From CAYNKA01 sp964397655 (GTDB taxonomy: Bacteria; Spirochaetota; Spirochaetia; DTKZ01), in the NCBI GenBank assembly GCA_964397655.1, contig CAYNKA010000001.1, positions 248,001-312,000 of the forward strand: 64,000 bases of DNA. Direction: 5' to 3'. Made by a program: the position numbers and the translations under genes. The notes under the pieces are model-generated. The model did no database searches. It saw only the letters and a program-made list of their open reading frames with translations, and was not told the origin of the DNA. This document shows positions 50,160 to 59,464 of the stretch, piece by piece (within the stretch, counting starts at the first letter, position 1; every line of letters begins with the position of its first letter).

Positions 50160-51902
50160 ATGCAGGCATCCGCGAAAAAAATTTTCTTTCTTTTGGCGAT
50201 TGTCGTTCTGTTATTTTCCTGTAAAGACACCTTGGCGACAACGGAGGAAGAAACTTCCGATGACCTTTCTTATTCCGTCACCTACAAACCAAACGGCAGC
50301 ACTTCCGGTTCGGTCCCGGTCGATTCGTCCAAGTATTCCCAGGGCAAAACCGTTACCGTGCTCGGCAAACAGAACCTCGTGAAAACCGGCTGTACCTTTG
50401 ACAGCTGGAACACCAAGGCCGACGGGTCAGGGACCAAACGTCTTCCGGGCACGACCTTCGTCATGGGTGGCGAGAACGTCGTGCTCTATGCCCAATGGAC
50501 GGTTTCGAGTTCCTTGGGCGTCGTAGGCGTCACCGGAGGGTCGAACAATTCCGGGTTCAGAGGCATGACGACGGACAGCGCCGGAAACATCTATCTCGTG
50601 GGCGACATCGAGGGGACGTCCACCTTCAACTTCGGCACAGTATTCTTGGTCGGAGCCAATCCCTCCGGCTCGAACGGTTTCATCATAAAATACAATTCCC
50701 TCGGCGTTCCCCAATGGGGCAAGGTCGCCTCCATGAACGGCTCGACCGTTTACTACGACGTCGCCGTGGATTCCGCGGGGAACGTCTACGTAGCGGGCAA
50801 CGTCATGAACATCGGCACGGCGACTTTCAACGGAACGAACATCAGTTTTCCATCAAGCAACGGCAACGCCGTTCTGGTGAAATACGATTCCTCGGGGAAC
50901 TACGTATGGGCCACCTATTCGTCCGACAATACCGACGGTTCGGAGTTCTCCGGCGTTGCCGTGGATTCATCCGACAATATCTACGCCGTCGGCTACCAGA
51001 CGTGGAATTCCACCTGCACGTATCCCGGAAGCGTCACCATCACCGGCCCGACCACGGCGTCCACGAATGCGATCGTCCTCAAATTCAATTCCGTGACCGG
51101 CAACGCCGTCTGGGGAAAAACCCTTACCTCGGCCGGCGGGAATTCGGTCCTCTCGAAGGTTGCCGTCGATCCTTCCGGAAACATCTATGCCGTCGGTTAT
51201 CAGGTCGGAACGCTGTCGTACGACTACGGTACCGGGAGCATCACGGGAAACGGAACGTCCGACGTACCGGTGATCGTAAAATACAACACCAACGGGATCG
51301 CGCTATGGTCGAAGACCACGACCTCCGCTTCCGGAACGTGCACGTTCACCGATGTCGCCGTCGCTCCCTCTGGAGCGAGAATTTACGCGGTCGGCTATCA
51401 ATTCGGGAACGGGACCTTCGATTACGGCGACGGCGCCGTTTCAAATGCCCTTTCCTTGGGAAACAACGGCGCCCTCATCGTCTGCTATACGAGCGGCGGC
51501 GGCGTCGATTGGGGCCAAGTCGCGAGCAGCGACCTGGAATCGATGTTCTATTCGGTGGCGGTCGACTCAGCCGAAACCGTTTATGCCGCGGGCAACCTTA
51601 CCGGCGATACCGCGTTCACTTTCGGCCTCGGGACTACCGTCGCCGCCTCCGGGAACAGCTCGACCTGGCAGGCGAGTTCGCTTCTCCTCAAGTTCAACAC
51701 TGCAGGCGCGGCCTCATGGGCAAGGGTTTACGGTTCGACTCTCGGCGGGGAATCCAGTTCTTTCTACGGCGTGAGCGCCGCCTCGAACTACGTCTATGCC
51801 GGTGGAACTCAATACGGCACGAACGAGTTCAAGGAAGGAACCTCGACCTACAATGGGCCGGCCGCCGCCAACAACGCAACTTTCGTAAAGTTCTCTCGCT
51901 GA
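50160..51902 (+). CDS. surface lipoprotein with InlB repeat and SBBP beta-propeller repeats
   Basis: A 580-residue lipoprotein: signal with lipobox LLFSC (Cys near 20), an InlB/Flg_new repeat (about 42-112; VTVLGKQNLVKTGCTFDSWNT), then about eight propeller-like repeats with the motif VAVDSAGNVYVAGN and relatives, ending VTFVKFSR-like. Such proteins are surface adhesins or binding proteins in treponemes, with unknown ligands. GAGGTGG precedes the ATG; the frame could start 12 bases earlier without a Shine-Dalgarno sequence. The truncated gene just upstream is its paralogue. Confidence 0.85.
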   Translation: MQASAKKIFFLLAIVVLLFSCKDTLATTEEETSDDLSYSVTYKPNGSTSGSVPVDSSKYSQGKTVTVLGKQNLVKTGCTFDSWNTKADGSGTKRLPGTTFVMGGENVVLYAQWTVSSSLGVVGVTGGSNNSGFRGMTTDSAGNIYLVGDIEGTSTFNFGTVFLVGANPSGSNGFIIKYNSLGVPQWGKVASMNGSTVYYDVAVDSAGNVYVAGNVMNIGTATFNGTNISFPSSNGNAVLVKYDSSGNYVWATYSSDNTDGSEFSGVAVDSSDNIYAVGYQTWNSTCTYPGSVTITGPTTASTNAIVLKFNSVTGNAVWGKTLTSAGGNSVLSKVAVDPSGNIYAVGYQVGTLSYDYGTGSITGNGTSDVPVIVKYNTNGIALWSKTTTSASGTCTFTDVAVAPSGARIYAVGYQFGNGTFDYGDGAVSNALSLGNNGALIVCYTSGGGVDWGQVASSDLESMFYSVAVDSAETVYAAGNLTGDTAFTFGLGTTVAASGNSSTWQASSLLLKFNTAGAASWARVYGSTLGGESSSFYGVSAASNYVYAGGTQYGTNEFKEGTSTYNGPAAANNATFVKFSR

Positions 51903-52011
51903 ATGCCGAAGGTCGGATTTCTCGGAATCCGACCTTGCCTCGAAAATCCGATTCCGTACCCTCCCGGCCCGCTTGCACAAGATCGCCGCTTCGGGGTACT
52001 ACTCTGTATCC

Positions 52012-54036
52012 ATGTCAGCGAAACTCGACTTCAAGACGCTCCTGAACGACTGCCAATCCGACGCGGTCACCACGATAAACGGCCCCCTCCTCATCATAGC
52101 CGGCGCGGGCTCGGGAAAGACCCGGGTCATCACCTACCGCATGGCCTATATGCTCCAAGAGGGCATCGCCCAGAGCTCCATCCTCGCCCTCACCTTCACG
52201 AACAAGGCCGCTCGGGAGATGGAGGAGCGCGTCAAGGACCTCACGAAACGCAAGCTCACGAACCTCACGGTCTCCACCTTCCACGCCTTCGGCGTCCAGG
52301 TGTTAAGGAAGAACATCCAGAGGCTCGGCTACCGGGAGAATTTCAGCATCTACGACCAGACGGACCAGATATCCCTCATCAAGGAGACGGCTCGCTCGCT
52401 CAGGCTGTCGCCGGAGTCCCTGGAACTCTCCAAGCTCACGGGCCTTTTCTCCGCCGTCAAGACCGGCCGCACAACCTGGGACGAGATGAACGACATGTTC
52501 CGGCCCCTCTACGAGGAATACCAGTCCCACCTCAAGGTCTACAACGCGGTGGATTTCGACGACCTCATCATGCTGCCGATCCGCATCCTGAGAACCCACC
52601 CGGACGTGCTCGAGGAATACCGCGCGCGGTTCCGCTATCTCATGGTGGACGAGTTCCAGGATACGTCCATGAACCAGTACGAGTTCATGAAGCTCATCGC
52701 GGACGGCTCGCGGAACGTCTGCGTCGTGGGTGACGACGACCAGTCCATCTACTCCTGGCGGGGTGCGAACTACGAAAACCTCGTCCGCTTCGAGCGGGAC
52801 TTTCCCGAACTCAAGGAGATCAAGCTCGAGCAGAACTACCGGTCCACCGACACGATCCTCGCGGCGGCGAACGGAGTCATCTCCCACAACAAGAACCGGA
52901 AGACCAAGGAGCTCTGGACCGGCTCATCGGGCGGCAGGCCCATCGAGGTCTTCTACCCCGAGGACGAACGCAAGGAAGGCGAGTTCATCGCCTCCATGAT
53001 AAAGACCCTCCAGTTCAAGGAGAGGCTCCGGTACCACGACGTGGGCGTCCTCGTCAGGACGAACAGCCTCACGCGTTCGCTCGAGGAAGCCTTCCTCGCG
53101 GAGAACATCCCGTACAAGGTCTCGGGCGGCGAGTCCTTCTTTCAGCGCCAGGAGATCAAGGACGTCGTCGCCTATCTCAGGATCATGGCGAACCCGGACG
53201 ACGACGTGAGCGTTCTCCGCGTGATCAACACGCCGCGCCGCGGCATCGGCAAGAAGACCATCGAGCTCATCACCGAGACCGCGAAGCAGAGGAACTGCTC
53301 GTTCTACTCGGCCATGAGCGCCATCGTCCATTCCGAGGACGCGCCGGCAGGCGAGAAGGTCAGGACCGAGCTCGCGTCCTTCCTTGCCCTCATCGAGGAA
53401 CACAGGGCCACCGCGCTCAAGCCGAAGAAGATAGCGGAGGCGGTCAAGGCCCTCGTCGCCGCGGTCGATTACTGGGGCTACCTCGTGGTCGAGCACCAGA
53501 AGAACGACAAAGTCGCCAAGTGGAAGTTCAAGAACATCGAGCTCTTCACGAACTCGATCGAGGAATGGGAGAAGGACCCGGAGAACCTCTCACCCGGCCT
53601 CTACAACTACCTGAACCGGATCAGCCTCATCACCCGCGACGACCTCGAGGACGAGAACGACAAGGGCAAAGTCAACCTCATGACCATCCATTCGGCCAAA
53701 GGTCTCGAGTTCGAGGTCGTCTTCCTCGCGGGAGTGGAGGACCACATCATTCCCCACGCCAGGTCGCTGGAGGAGTCCGAGGAGAGCATGGAGGAGGAAA
53801 GGCGGCTCTTCTACGTGGCCATCACGAGGGCCAAGCAGAAGCTCTACATCACGGCCTGCAGGAAGCGCAAGGTGCTGCGGGAAACCGTTGACACCTCGCC
53901 CTCGCCCTTCCTCGAGGAGATCCCCAAGGAACTCATCGTGTATCACGAGGAGGAGCAGGTCAGTCAGGAACAGGCGGTCGACTTTTTCGCTGATCTCAAA
54001 CGCAAACTGGCGGTCACCGAGGAACAGAAAGCGTAG
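52012..54036 (+). CDS. pcrA: UvrD/PcrA-type SF1 DNA helicase
   Basis: A 674-residue superfamily 1A helicase with all motifs: Walker A AGAGSGKTRV, TFTNKAAREM, DEFQDTS, GDDDQSIYSWRGA, LEQNYRST, TIHSAKGLEFEVVFLAG and LFYVAITRAK. It unwinds DNA in repair and replication restart. The C-terminal Tudor-like tail of PcrA is not obvious, so Rep-like is possible. I start at MSAKLDFKTLL, since the longer frame adds 13 residues unlike the family; there is no good Shine-Dalgarno sequence for either. Confidence 0.93.
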   Translation: MSAKLDFKTLLNDCQSDAVTTINGPLLIIAGAGSGKTRVITYRMAYMLQEGIAQSSILALTFTNKAAREMEERVKDLTKRKLTNLTVSTFHAFGVQVLRKNIQRLGYRENFSIYDQTDQISLIKETARSLRLSPESLELSKLTGLFSAVKTGRTTWDEMNDMFRPLYEEYQSHLKVYNAVDFDDLIMLPIRILRTHPDVLEEYRARFRYLMVDEFQDTSMNQYEFMKLIADGSRNVCVVGDDDQSIYSWRGANYENLVRFERDFPELKEIKLEQNYRSTDTILAAANGVISHNKNRKTKELWTGSSGGRPIEVFYPEDERKEGEFIASMIKTLQFKERLRYHDVGVLVRTNSLTRSLEEAFLAENIPYKVSGGESFFQRQEIKDVVAYLRIMANPDDDVSVLRVINTPRRGIGKKTIELITETAKQRNCSFYSAMSAIVHSEDAPAGEKVRTELASFLALIEEHRATALKPKKIAEAVKALVAAVDYWGYLVVEHQKNDKVAKWKFKNIELFTNSIEEWEKDPENLSPGLYNYLNRISLITRDDLEDENDKGKVNLMTIHSAKGLEFEVVFLAGVEDHIIPHARSLEESEESMEEERRLFYVAITRAKQKLYITACRKRKVLRETVDTSPSPFLEEIPKELIVYHEEEQVSQEQAVDFFADLKRKLAVTEEQKA

Positions 54037-54072
54037 GACCCGGGGGGAGGCCCGGCCGGAAGGAGGTCTCCG

Positions 54073-54738
54073 TCACCCTACTGCAGCTGGATTCCCCGGT
54101 TCCGAGTAGCCTTCAATGCTCGGGTAGAGGATGTTTCTTCTGAGAAGCCCCTTCGCGGCCTGGGCCTCTCGCGACTCGATGGCGGCGATGATGCCGTCGT
54201 GTTCCGCCACCTTCGCGTCACCCAGCTCGATCATGATGGCCTGCCGCCCCACATGCCCCCAGAAATTCGCCAAGGGCATCCGCGTCATGAGGTCAACGAG
54301 GCGCTTGTTGCCGCTCAGCGTGACGATGCCGAGATGGAACCTCAGGTCCTCGTGCATGCCGGCTCCTGCATCCCTTCTTTCGACCGCGGCCTTGAAGTCC
54401 CGGTTTATTCCCTTGAGGACGTCGAGCCCTTCCTTTTCCTGGTCTTTCTCGCATACGAGATCCACCGCGAGACCTTCGAGGGCGAGCCGTATCTGCGTGA
54501 ATTCCAGGATATCTCGATCGGTGAGACGGATGACGTAGGCACCCTTTCTCGGGACCAGTTTCGCGAGTCCTTCCTGCTCGAGCATGTGAATCGCTTCTTT
54601 TATGGGAGTGAGACTCACCTCGAATCTCTCGGCGAGTTCCTCGTGTCTGAGCTTGTCGCCCGGTTTCAGGTTGCCCGTGAGAATTTCGTCCTTCAAACGC
54701 TCGAATACCCGTTCACCCAGCGTATTGTTGATCACCAT
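54073..54738 (-). CDS. GntR/FCD transcription regulator (first of two paralogues)
   Basis: A 221-residue regulator: winged helix (about 8-70; LAERFEVSLTPIKEAIHMLEQEGLAK) and an FCD ligand domain with the usual Asp/His metal site (HEDLRFH, GHVGRQ, AEHD). FCD regulators sense sugar acids or other carboxylates. It is about half identical to the second GntR gene here, and is divergent from the ABC operon it probably controls through the shared palindrome. Convergent with pcrA. Confidence 0.92.
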   Translation of the reverse strand: MVINNTLGERVFERLKDEILTGNLKPGDKLRHEELAERFEVSLTPIKEAIHMLEQEGLAKLVPRKGAYVIRLTDRDILEFTQIRLALEGLAVDLVCEKDQEKEGLDVLKGINRDFKAAVERRDAGAGMHEDLRFHLGIVTLSGNKRLVDLMTRMPLANFWGHVGRQAIMIELGDAKVAEHDGIIAAIESREAQAAKGLLRRNILYPSIEGYSEPGNPAAVG

Positions 54739-54823
54739 GTCTTCGGCCGTCCCGTCAATTGGTATGTAGTTCCAAAATATGAGAAAAAGCCGTTCCTTGC
54801 AAGCACCTCTATAAAATATTTTA

Positions 54824-54871
54824 TATATTTTCGAAAATATAAATTGACAACTTTCTGTTCAATGGTATGAT
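54824..54871 (+). promoter_or_regulatory. promoter and GntR-type operator of ABC operon A
   Basis: TTGACA (54844-54849) and TATGAT (54866-54871), 16 bases apart. An 18-bp perfect palindrome with core atattttcgaaaatat (54824-54841) abuts the -35 box. A near-identical arrangement precedes the ulaG-like gene, so this is the likely GntR/FCD operator. The predicted transcription start (about 54878) is the A of the start codon. Confidence 0.75.
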
Positions 54872-54877
54872 GATACT

Positions 54878-56419
54878 ATGACACAGCGTACGGAAAACCC
54901 GAACCATCTCCTCTCGATGCGGAAAATCACGAAACGATTTCCGGGAGTCCTTGCCCTGAACGACGTCGACTTCGAATTGAGCAGGGGAGAAGTCCATGTT
55001 CTCATGGGGGCGAACGGCGCCGGGAAGTCCACCCTCATGAAGGTGCTCTCGGGAGTGTACCGGAAGGACTCCGGGGAGATCGTGCTCGACGGGGAATCCG
55101 TCGAAATCGAGAGTTCCCGCCACGCCCAGGAACTCGGGATCTCGATCATCCACCAGCACTTCAGCCAGGTTCCCCACCTGTCCGTCGCCGAAAACATCTT
55201 CCTCGGCCGGGAAAAGACCCGGTTCGGGATCATCGATTACCGGAATCTCTACGAGCGGGCCGAAAAAGCCCTGGAGCAGGTCGGTCTCGAAGTCGACGTG
55301 AGGACCTGCGTCGGCGACTTGAGCGTATCCCAGAGGCAGATGATCGAAATAGCGAAGGCCCTGAGCATCGACGCGAAGATCCTTATCATGGACGAACCGA
55401 CCTCCGCACTCACGAAAAAGGAGACGGAAAGGCTCTTCGAGATAATCGGTCTCCTGAAGGAAAAGGGCCTGGGCGTCATTTACATCTCGCATCGGATGGA
55501 AGAACTCAAGAACGTCGGGACCAGGGTGACGGTTATGAGGGACGGCGGCATCGTCGGAACGCTCCCCATCGAGGACGCCGACATGTCGGTGTTCGTGAAA
55601 ATGATGATCGGCAAGGACGTGAAGTACTCCTCCAGGACCTCTTCCGGCTCCGGCGCGGGCGGACCGGGTCCGGAGGCCGAGAAGGTCCTCGAGGTGAAGG
55701 ACCTATCCACCGTCGACAAGCTCCGGAACGTAGGATTCACCCTTCGTAAGGGAGAAATCCTGGGGCTCTTCGGGCTCATGGGTTCGGGACGCACCGAACT
55801 CGCGCGGGCCGTTTTCGGAGTCGATCCCACGACTTCCGGAAGGATCTTCCTGCACGGTCGGGAGATAGCCGTGGATTCGCCGGGCACCGCGGTGAAGAAC
55901 GGCCTCGGCTTCCTCACCGAGGACCGGCTCAATTCAGGACTCGCCATGTCCATGAGCGTCGGTCACAACATCACCCTTCCTAGCCTCCTCGAATTCCTCA
56001 AGCTCGGCGTTTTCCTCGACGTGAAGAAGGAACGGGCCAGGGTCGAGACCCTCGTGACCGACCTCAAGATCAAGACTCCGGGCCAGGACCAGCCGGTCCA
56101 GTACCTGAGCGGCGGCAACCAGCAGAAGGTCGTATTCGCGAAATGGATCATGGCCGAAAGCTCGATCCTCATTCTCGACGATCCTACTCAGGGGATCGAC
56201 GTCGAGGCCAAGGAGGAGGTCCACCGGTTCATCGTCGATTTCACCCGGAGGCTGAACCGTTCGGTCGTTCTCATCTCCTCCGAGCTTCCCGAGATCCTCA
56301 GCCTCTGCGACCGGATCCTCGTTCTCCACGAAGGCCGGCTGGCCGCCGAGTTCCCGGGCGAAAGCGCGACCCAGGAATCGATCATGAGCGCCGCGGTCAG
56401 CGGCAAGACCAACAATTAG
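54878..56419 (+). CDS. sugar ABC importer ATPase (RbsA/MglA type)
   Basis: A 513-residue double ATPase. First cassette: Walker A GANGAGKST (about 46), signature LSVSQRQM, Walker B ILIMDEPTSAL. Second cassette (about 265-505): a degenerate P-loop GLMGSGRTEL and YLSGGNQQKVV, as usual for this family. It drives import with the permease and binding protein that follow. The ATG is at the expected transcription start and has no Shine-Dalgarno sequence, so the mRNA may be leaderless. First gene of operon A. Confidence 0.93.
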   Translation: MTQRTENPNHLLSMRKITKRFPGVLALNDVDFELSRGEVHVLMGANGAGKSTLMKVLSGVYRKDSGEIVLDGESVEIESSRHAQELGISIIHQHFSQVPHLSVAENIFLGREKTRFGIIDYRNLYERAEKALEQVGLEVDVRTCVGDLSVSQRQMIEIAKALSIDAKILIMDEPTSALTKKETERLFEIIGLLKEKGLGVIYISHRMEELKNVGTRVTVMRDGGIVGTLPIEDADMSVFVKMMIGKDVKYSSRTSSGSGAGGPGPEAEKVLEVKDLSTVDKLRNVGFTLRKGEILGLFGLMGSGRTELARAVFGVDPTTSGRIFLHGREIAVDSPGTAVKNGLGFLTEDRLNSGLAMSMSVGHNITLPSLLEFLKLGVFLDVKKERARVETLVTDLKIKTPGQDQPVQYLSGGNQQKVVFAKWIMAESSILILDDPTQGIDVEAKEEVHRFIVDFTRRLNRSVVLISSELPEILSLCDRILVLHEGRLAAEFPGESATQESIMSAAVSGKTNN

Positions 56420-56427
56420 GAGCCGAT

Positions 56428-57402
56428 ATGCCGTTCAACGCAAGGAATGTCCTGAAAATCAACAAGAGATTCAAGCTGCTCAACAGCCAGACGCTGTTCA
56501 TGTTTCTTTTTCTCCTTTCGATGTGGCTGGTCTTCTCGCAGCTGTCCCCCCATTTCTTCACCATCCACAACTTCCGCGAGATAACGGTCCAGGCGTCGGT
56601 CATTTCCATGGTGGCGGCCGGACAGACCTTCGTCATCCTGAGCGCGGGAATTGACCTCGGCGCCGGCGCGATCGTGGCTCTCTCGTCGGTTTCCACCGCC
56701 ATCATGATGGCCCAGACGGACTCCCTCTTCCTGAGTTTCCCCGTCGGTCTTCTGGTCGGCGCGGTCTGCGGGCTCTTCAACGGTTTCATGGTCGGCAAGC
56801 TCAAGATACCGCCCTTCGTATCCACGCTCGGCATGATGGGGATAGCGAGGGGCTTCGCTCTCATCATCACCGGCGGCGTGCCCCAGTACCAGCTCGCGGC
56901 CGGCAGCGATTTTCTGGGCCAGGGAAGGATACTCGGGATTCCGGTCTCCACCGTCACGGTATTCTTCCTGTTCCTCGTCTGCTACGTCGTCCTCGTCCGT
57001 ACGAAGCGGGGACGCTACACCTACGCGGTCGGAAGCAACAAGGAGGCGACGTCGCTCTCGGGCATCAACGTATCCAATCAGCTCGTATGGATTTACATGG
57101 TCGCGGGAATCACCGCGGGGCTTGCGGGCATCACCGAGCTTTCGCGGGTCGGATCGGGACAGCCGGGTTGCGGAGCGGGTTACGAACTCGATTCCATCGC
57201 ATCGGTCGTGCTCGGGGGAACGAGCCTCCAGGGCGGCATCGGGAACATCTGGGGGACCCTCGTCGGCGCCCTCATCATCGCGAGCCTCCGGAACGGGCTC
57301 AACGTCCTCAACATCAACGCCTACTGGCAGCAGGTCGCCATCGGAGCGATCGTCATATTCGCCGTGTATACGGACCGGGTCAGGAACACGATCAAGAAAT
57401 GA
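56428..57402 (+). CDS. sugar ABC importer permease (RbsC type)
   Basis: A 324-residue membrane protein with about nine hydrophobic helices and family marks such as ILSAGIDLGAGAIVALSS, STLGMMGIARG and VVLGGTSLQGGIGNIWGTLVG. AGGAG precedes the ATG, 8 bases after the ATPase stop. The frame upstream of the ATG overlaps the ATPase gene and was rejected. It forms the membrane channel of operon A's importer. Confidence 0.93.
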   Translation: MPFNARNVLKINKRFKLLNSQTLFMFLFLLSMWLVFSQLSPHFFTIHNFREITVQASVISMVAAGQTFVILSAGIDLGAGAIVALSSVSTAIMMAQTDSLFLSFPVGLLVGAVCGLFNGFMVGKLKIPPFVSTLGMMGIARGFALIITGGVPQYQLAAGSDFLGQGRILGIPVSTVTVFFLFLVCYVVLVRTKRGRYTYAVGSNKEATSLSGINVSNQLVWIYMVAGITAGLAGITELSRVGSGQPGCGAGYELDSIASVVLGGTSLQGGIGNIWGTLVGALIIASLRNGLNVLNINAYWQQVAIGAIVIFAVYTDRVRNTIKK

Positions 57403-57458
57403 GCAATTTCCGACATCGTTCGGATGAAAGCAGACATTGTCAACTGAGGAGGGCAAGT

Positions 57459-58502
57459 ATGAGAAAGAGAATCACGATCGCCGCGATTTTGGCCGTGGCC
57501 GTCGCGCTCCAGGGATTCGCGGGAGGCGGGAAAGAGGCTTCCGCCGCCGGCCAGAATGTCAAGGACAATCCGAACGCCGGCCGGAGCCTGGTTTTCGTGC
57601 CGAAGGCGACGAACTCGCAGTTCTGGGTGGCGATCTGGGACGGAGCCAAGAAGGCGGCACAGGAACTCGGATACAAGGAAGTCAAATTCCTCGGAGTCGC
57701 GTCACTCGCCGACGTCACCGGCCAGATCAACATCTTCAACGACGTGGTGACGAGCAAACCCGCCGGCATCATCGTCGCGGTGAATGACCAGAAGTCGCTC
57801 AAGGGCCCCATCGAACAGGCCATAGACGCGGGCGTCCCGGTCGTGACCGTCAACTCGGGAATCAATTCCGAGAAGGTCTACGCTCACGTGGCGACCGACA
57901 ATTACCAGGCCGGGGTCATGAGCGCGGTCAAGCTCGCGGAGCTCATCGGCGGCAAAGGCGTGGTGATCGACATGGGCATCGACGCGTCCTCCGAAACCGG
58001 CCGCCAGCGGGAAAACGGCTTCAGGGAAAAGATGACGAAGGACTTTCCGAACGTGAAGATCCTTCCCGTCCAGTACTCGATGGGCGACGTGAGCAGGGCG
58101 ATGAACATCACCTCCGACCTTCTCACCGGCAACCCCGACGTCAACGGCATCTTCTGCGCCCAGGACAACGGAGGGACCGGTGCCGCCCAGGTCCTCAAGC
58201 AGCGGGGAGTCAAGGACAAGATCAAGCTGGTGGCGCTCGACGCATCTCCCGACGAATTCCAGCTCTTCCTCGAAGGCTACCTCGACGCGCTGGTCGTTCA
58301 GGATCCCTTCATGCAGGGGTACCAGGGCATCCGCGCCCTCGACGCCGTGATCAACAAGAAGCCGCTCGCGCAGAAATTCATCGAGACGCCGACCAAGACG
58401 GTCACGAAGTCCAATATCTCCGAGCCCGACATCTACGACCTTCTGGCGCGGAACACCGCGATCAAGGACATGATGACCAAGAAAGGCATCAACAGGAAAT
58501 GA
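57459..58502 (+). CDS. sugar ABC importer periplasmic binding protein (RbsB type)
   Basis: A 347-residue exported binding protein: signal peptide (ITIAAILAVAVALQGFA), then a Peripla_BP_4 domain (LVFVPKATNSQFWVAIWDGAKKAAQELG; DNYQAGVMSAVKLAEL; AQDNGGTGAAQVLKQRG; ALDASPDE). No lipobox Cys is visible. Ligand probably a sugar or sugar acid. GAGGAGG precedes the ATG. It shares the 347-residue length with the second binding protein in the window but is only distantly similar. Confidence 0.93.
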   Translation: MRKRITIAAILAVAVALQGFAGGGKEASAAGQNVKDNPNAGRSLVFVPKATNSQFWVAIWDGAKKAAQELGYKEVKFLGVASLADVTGQINIFNDVVTSKPAGIIVAVNDQKSLKGPIEQAIDAGVPVVTVNSGINSEKVYAHVATDNYQAGVMSAVKLAELIGGKGVVIDMGIDASSETGRQRENGFREKMTKDFPNVKILPVQYSMGDVSRAMNITSDLLTGNPDVNGIFCAQDNGGTGAAQVLKQRGVKDKIKLVALDASPDEFQLFLEGYLDALVVQDPFMQGYQGIRALDAVINKKPLAQKFIETPTKTVTKSNISEPDIYDLLARNTAIKDMMTKKGINRK

Positions 58503-58593
58503 CATACCGACGGCCCGGGAAGCCTTTCCGACTTCGTTCCTTCTTCACACCCGCGGCCGTCTTTTTCTTCGGATACGATTGAGAAGGATTACC

Positions 58594-59442
58594 ATGAAAA
58601 CGACTCTTCTTCTCGAGAACAACAGCCTGTTCAATCGATTCCTGAACGCCGAACACGGCTATTCGGCGTGGATCGAGGACGAGGACATCAAGGTCCTCTA
58701 CGATACGGGATACTCGGACAAATTCATCAAGAACGCGGAAGCGCTCGGGATCGACCTCCGGAAGGCAGATTACGTCATCATCTCCCACGGACATTACGAC
58801 CACTGCGGCGGACTCAAGTATCTCATCAAGCACTATCGGGACACGGCGATGGCGAGGAAGCCCGTCCTCCTCCTTTCCCATCCTGACATCCTTCTGAAAA
58901 AATACGAATTCAACTGGAAGGTATCTCTGGGAATGGACGTAGACCTCGACGTCCTTCAGCAGTTCTTCCACGTCCGTTTCTCGTCCGAACCCGTCTGGCT
59001 CACGAAGAACCTTGTGTTCATGGGCATGACCGCCGTTTCCAATTCATTCGAACGCGAATTCCCCCAGACCGCGAAGGTTCTGAAGGACGGGAGATGGCAG
59101 GACGACTTCGTCATCGAGGACACCCAGCTCGCCTACCGGCACAAGAACGGCGAGGACGTCAGCGTCGTGGCCTCCTGCGCCCACTACGGAATCTGCAACA
59201 TCATCGAATACGCGAAGAAACTCACCGGAGCTTCCCGGATCCACACCTATCTCGGGGGCTCGCATCTCAGATCCGACGAGACCTCGGAGAACCAGATGGC
59301 TAAAACGGCCGAATATGTCGGGAAGGCCCAGATCCGGAATTTCTACATCTGCCACGACACCGATTTCCCCTGCAAGCTGCGCCTCGCCCAGGTTTCTTCG
59401 GTACGGGAAGCCGGAGTCGGTCTCGTCGTAGAGTGCGATTGA
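58594..59442 (+). CDS. metallo-beta-lactamase-fold hydrolase
   Basis: A 282-residue MBL-fold protein with the zinc motif SHGHYDHCGG (about 62-71) and a later C/H region (VASCAHYGICNII), resembling the group that includes methanopterin-linked and DHPS-like proteins. Substrate unknown; next to a sugar importer and an SDR it could hydrolyse a lactone (inference). GAAGGA precedes the ATG. Third-party role, e.g. redox or nucleotide, is not excluded. Same strand as the ABC genes. Confidence 0.75.
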   Translation: MKTTLLLENNSLFNRFLNAEHGYSAWIEDEDIKVLYDTGYSDKFIKNAEALGIDLRKADYVIISHGHYDHCGGLKYLIKHYRDTAMARKPVLLLSHPDILLKKYEFNWKVSLGMDVDLDVLQQFFHVRFSSEPVWLTKNLVFMGMTAVSNSFEREFPQTAKVLKDGRWQDDFVIEDTQLAYRHKNGEDVSVVASCAHYGICNIIEYAKKLTGASRIHTYLGGSHLRSDETSENQMAKTAEYVGKAQIRNFYICHDTDFPCKLRLAQVSSVREAGVGLVVECD

Positions 59443-59464
59443 TTCGCAGGCAGGAGGAGATTCC

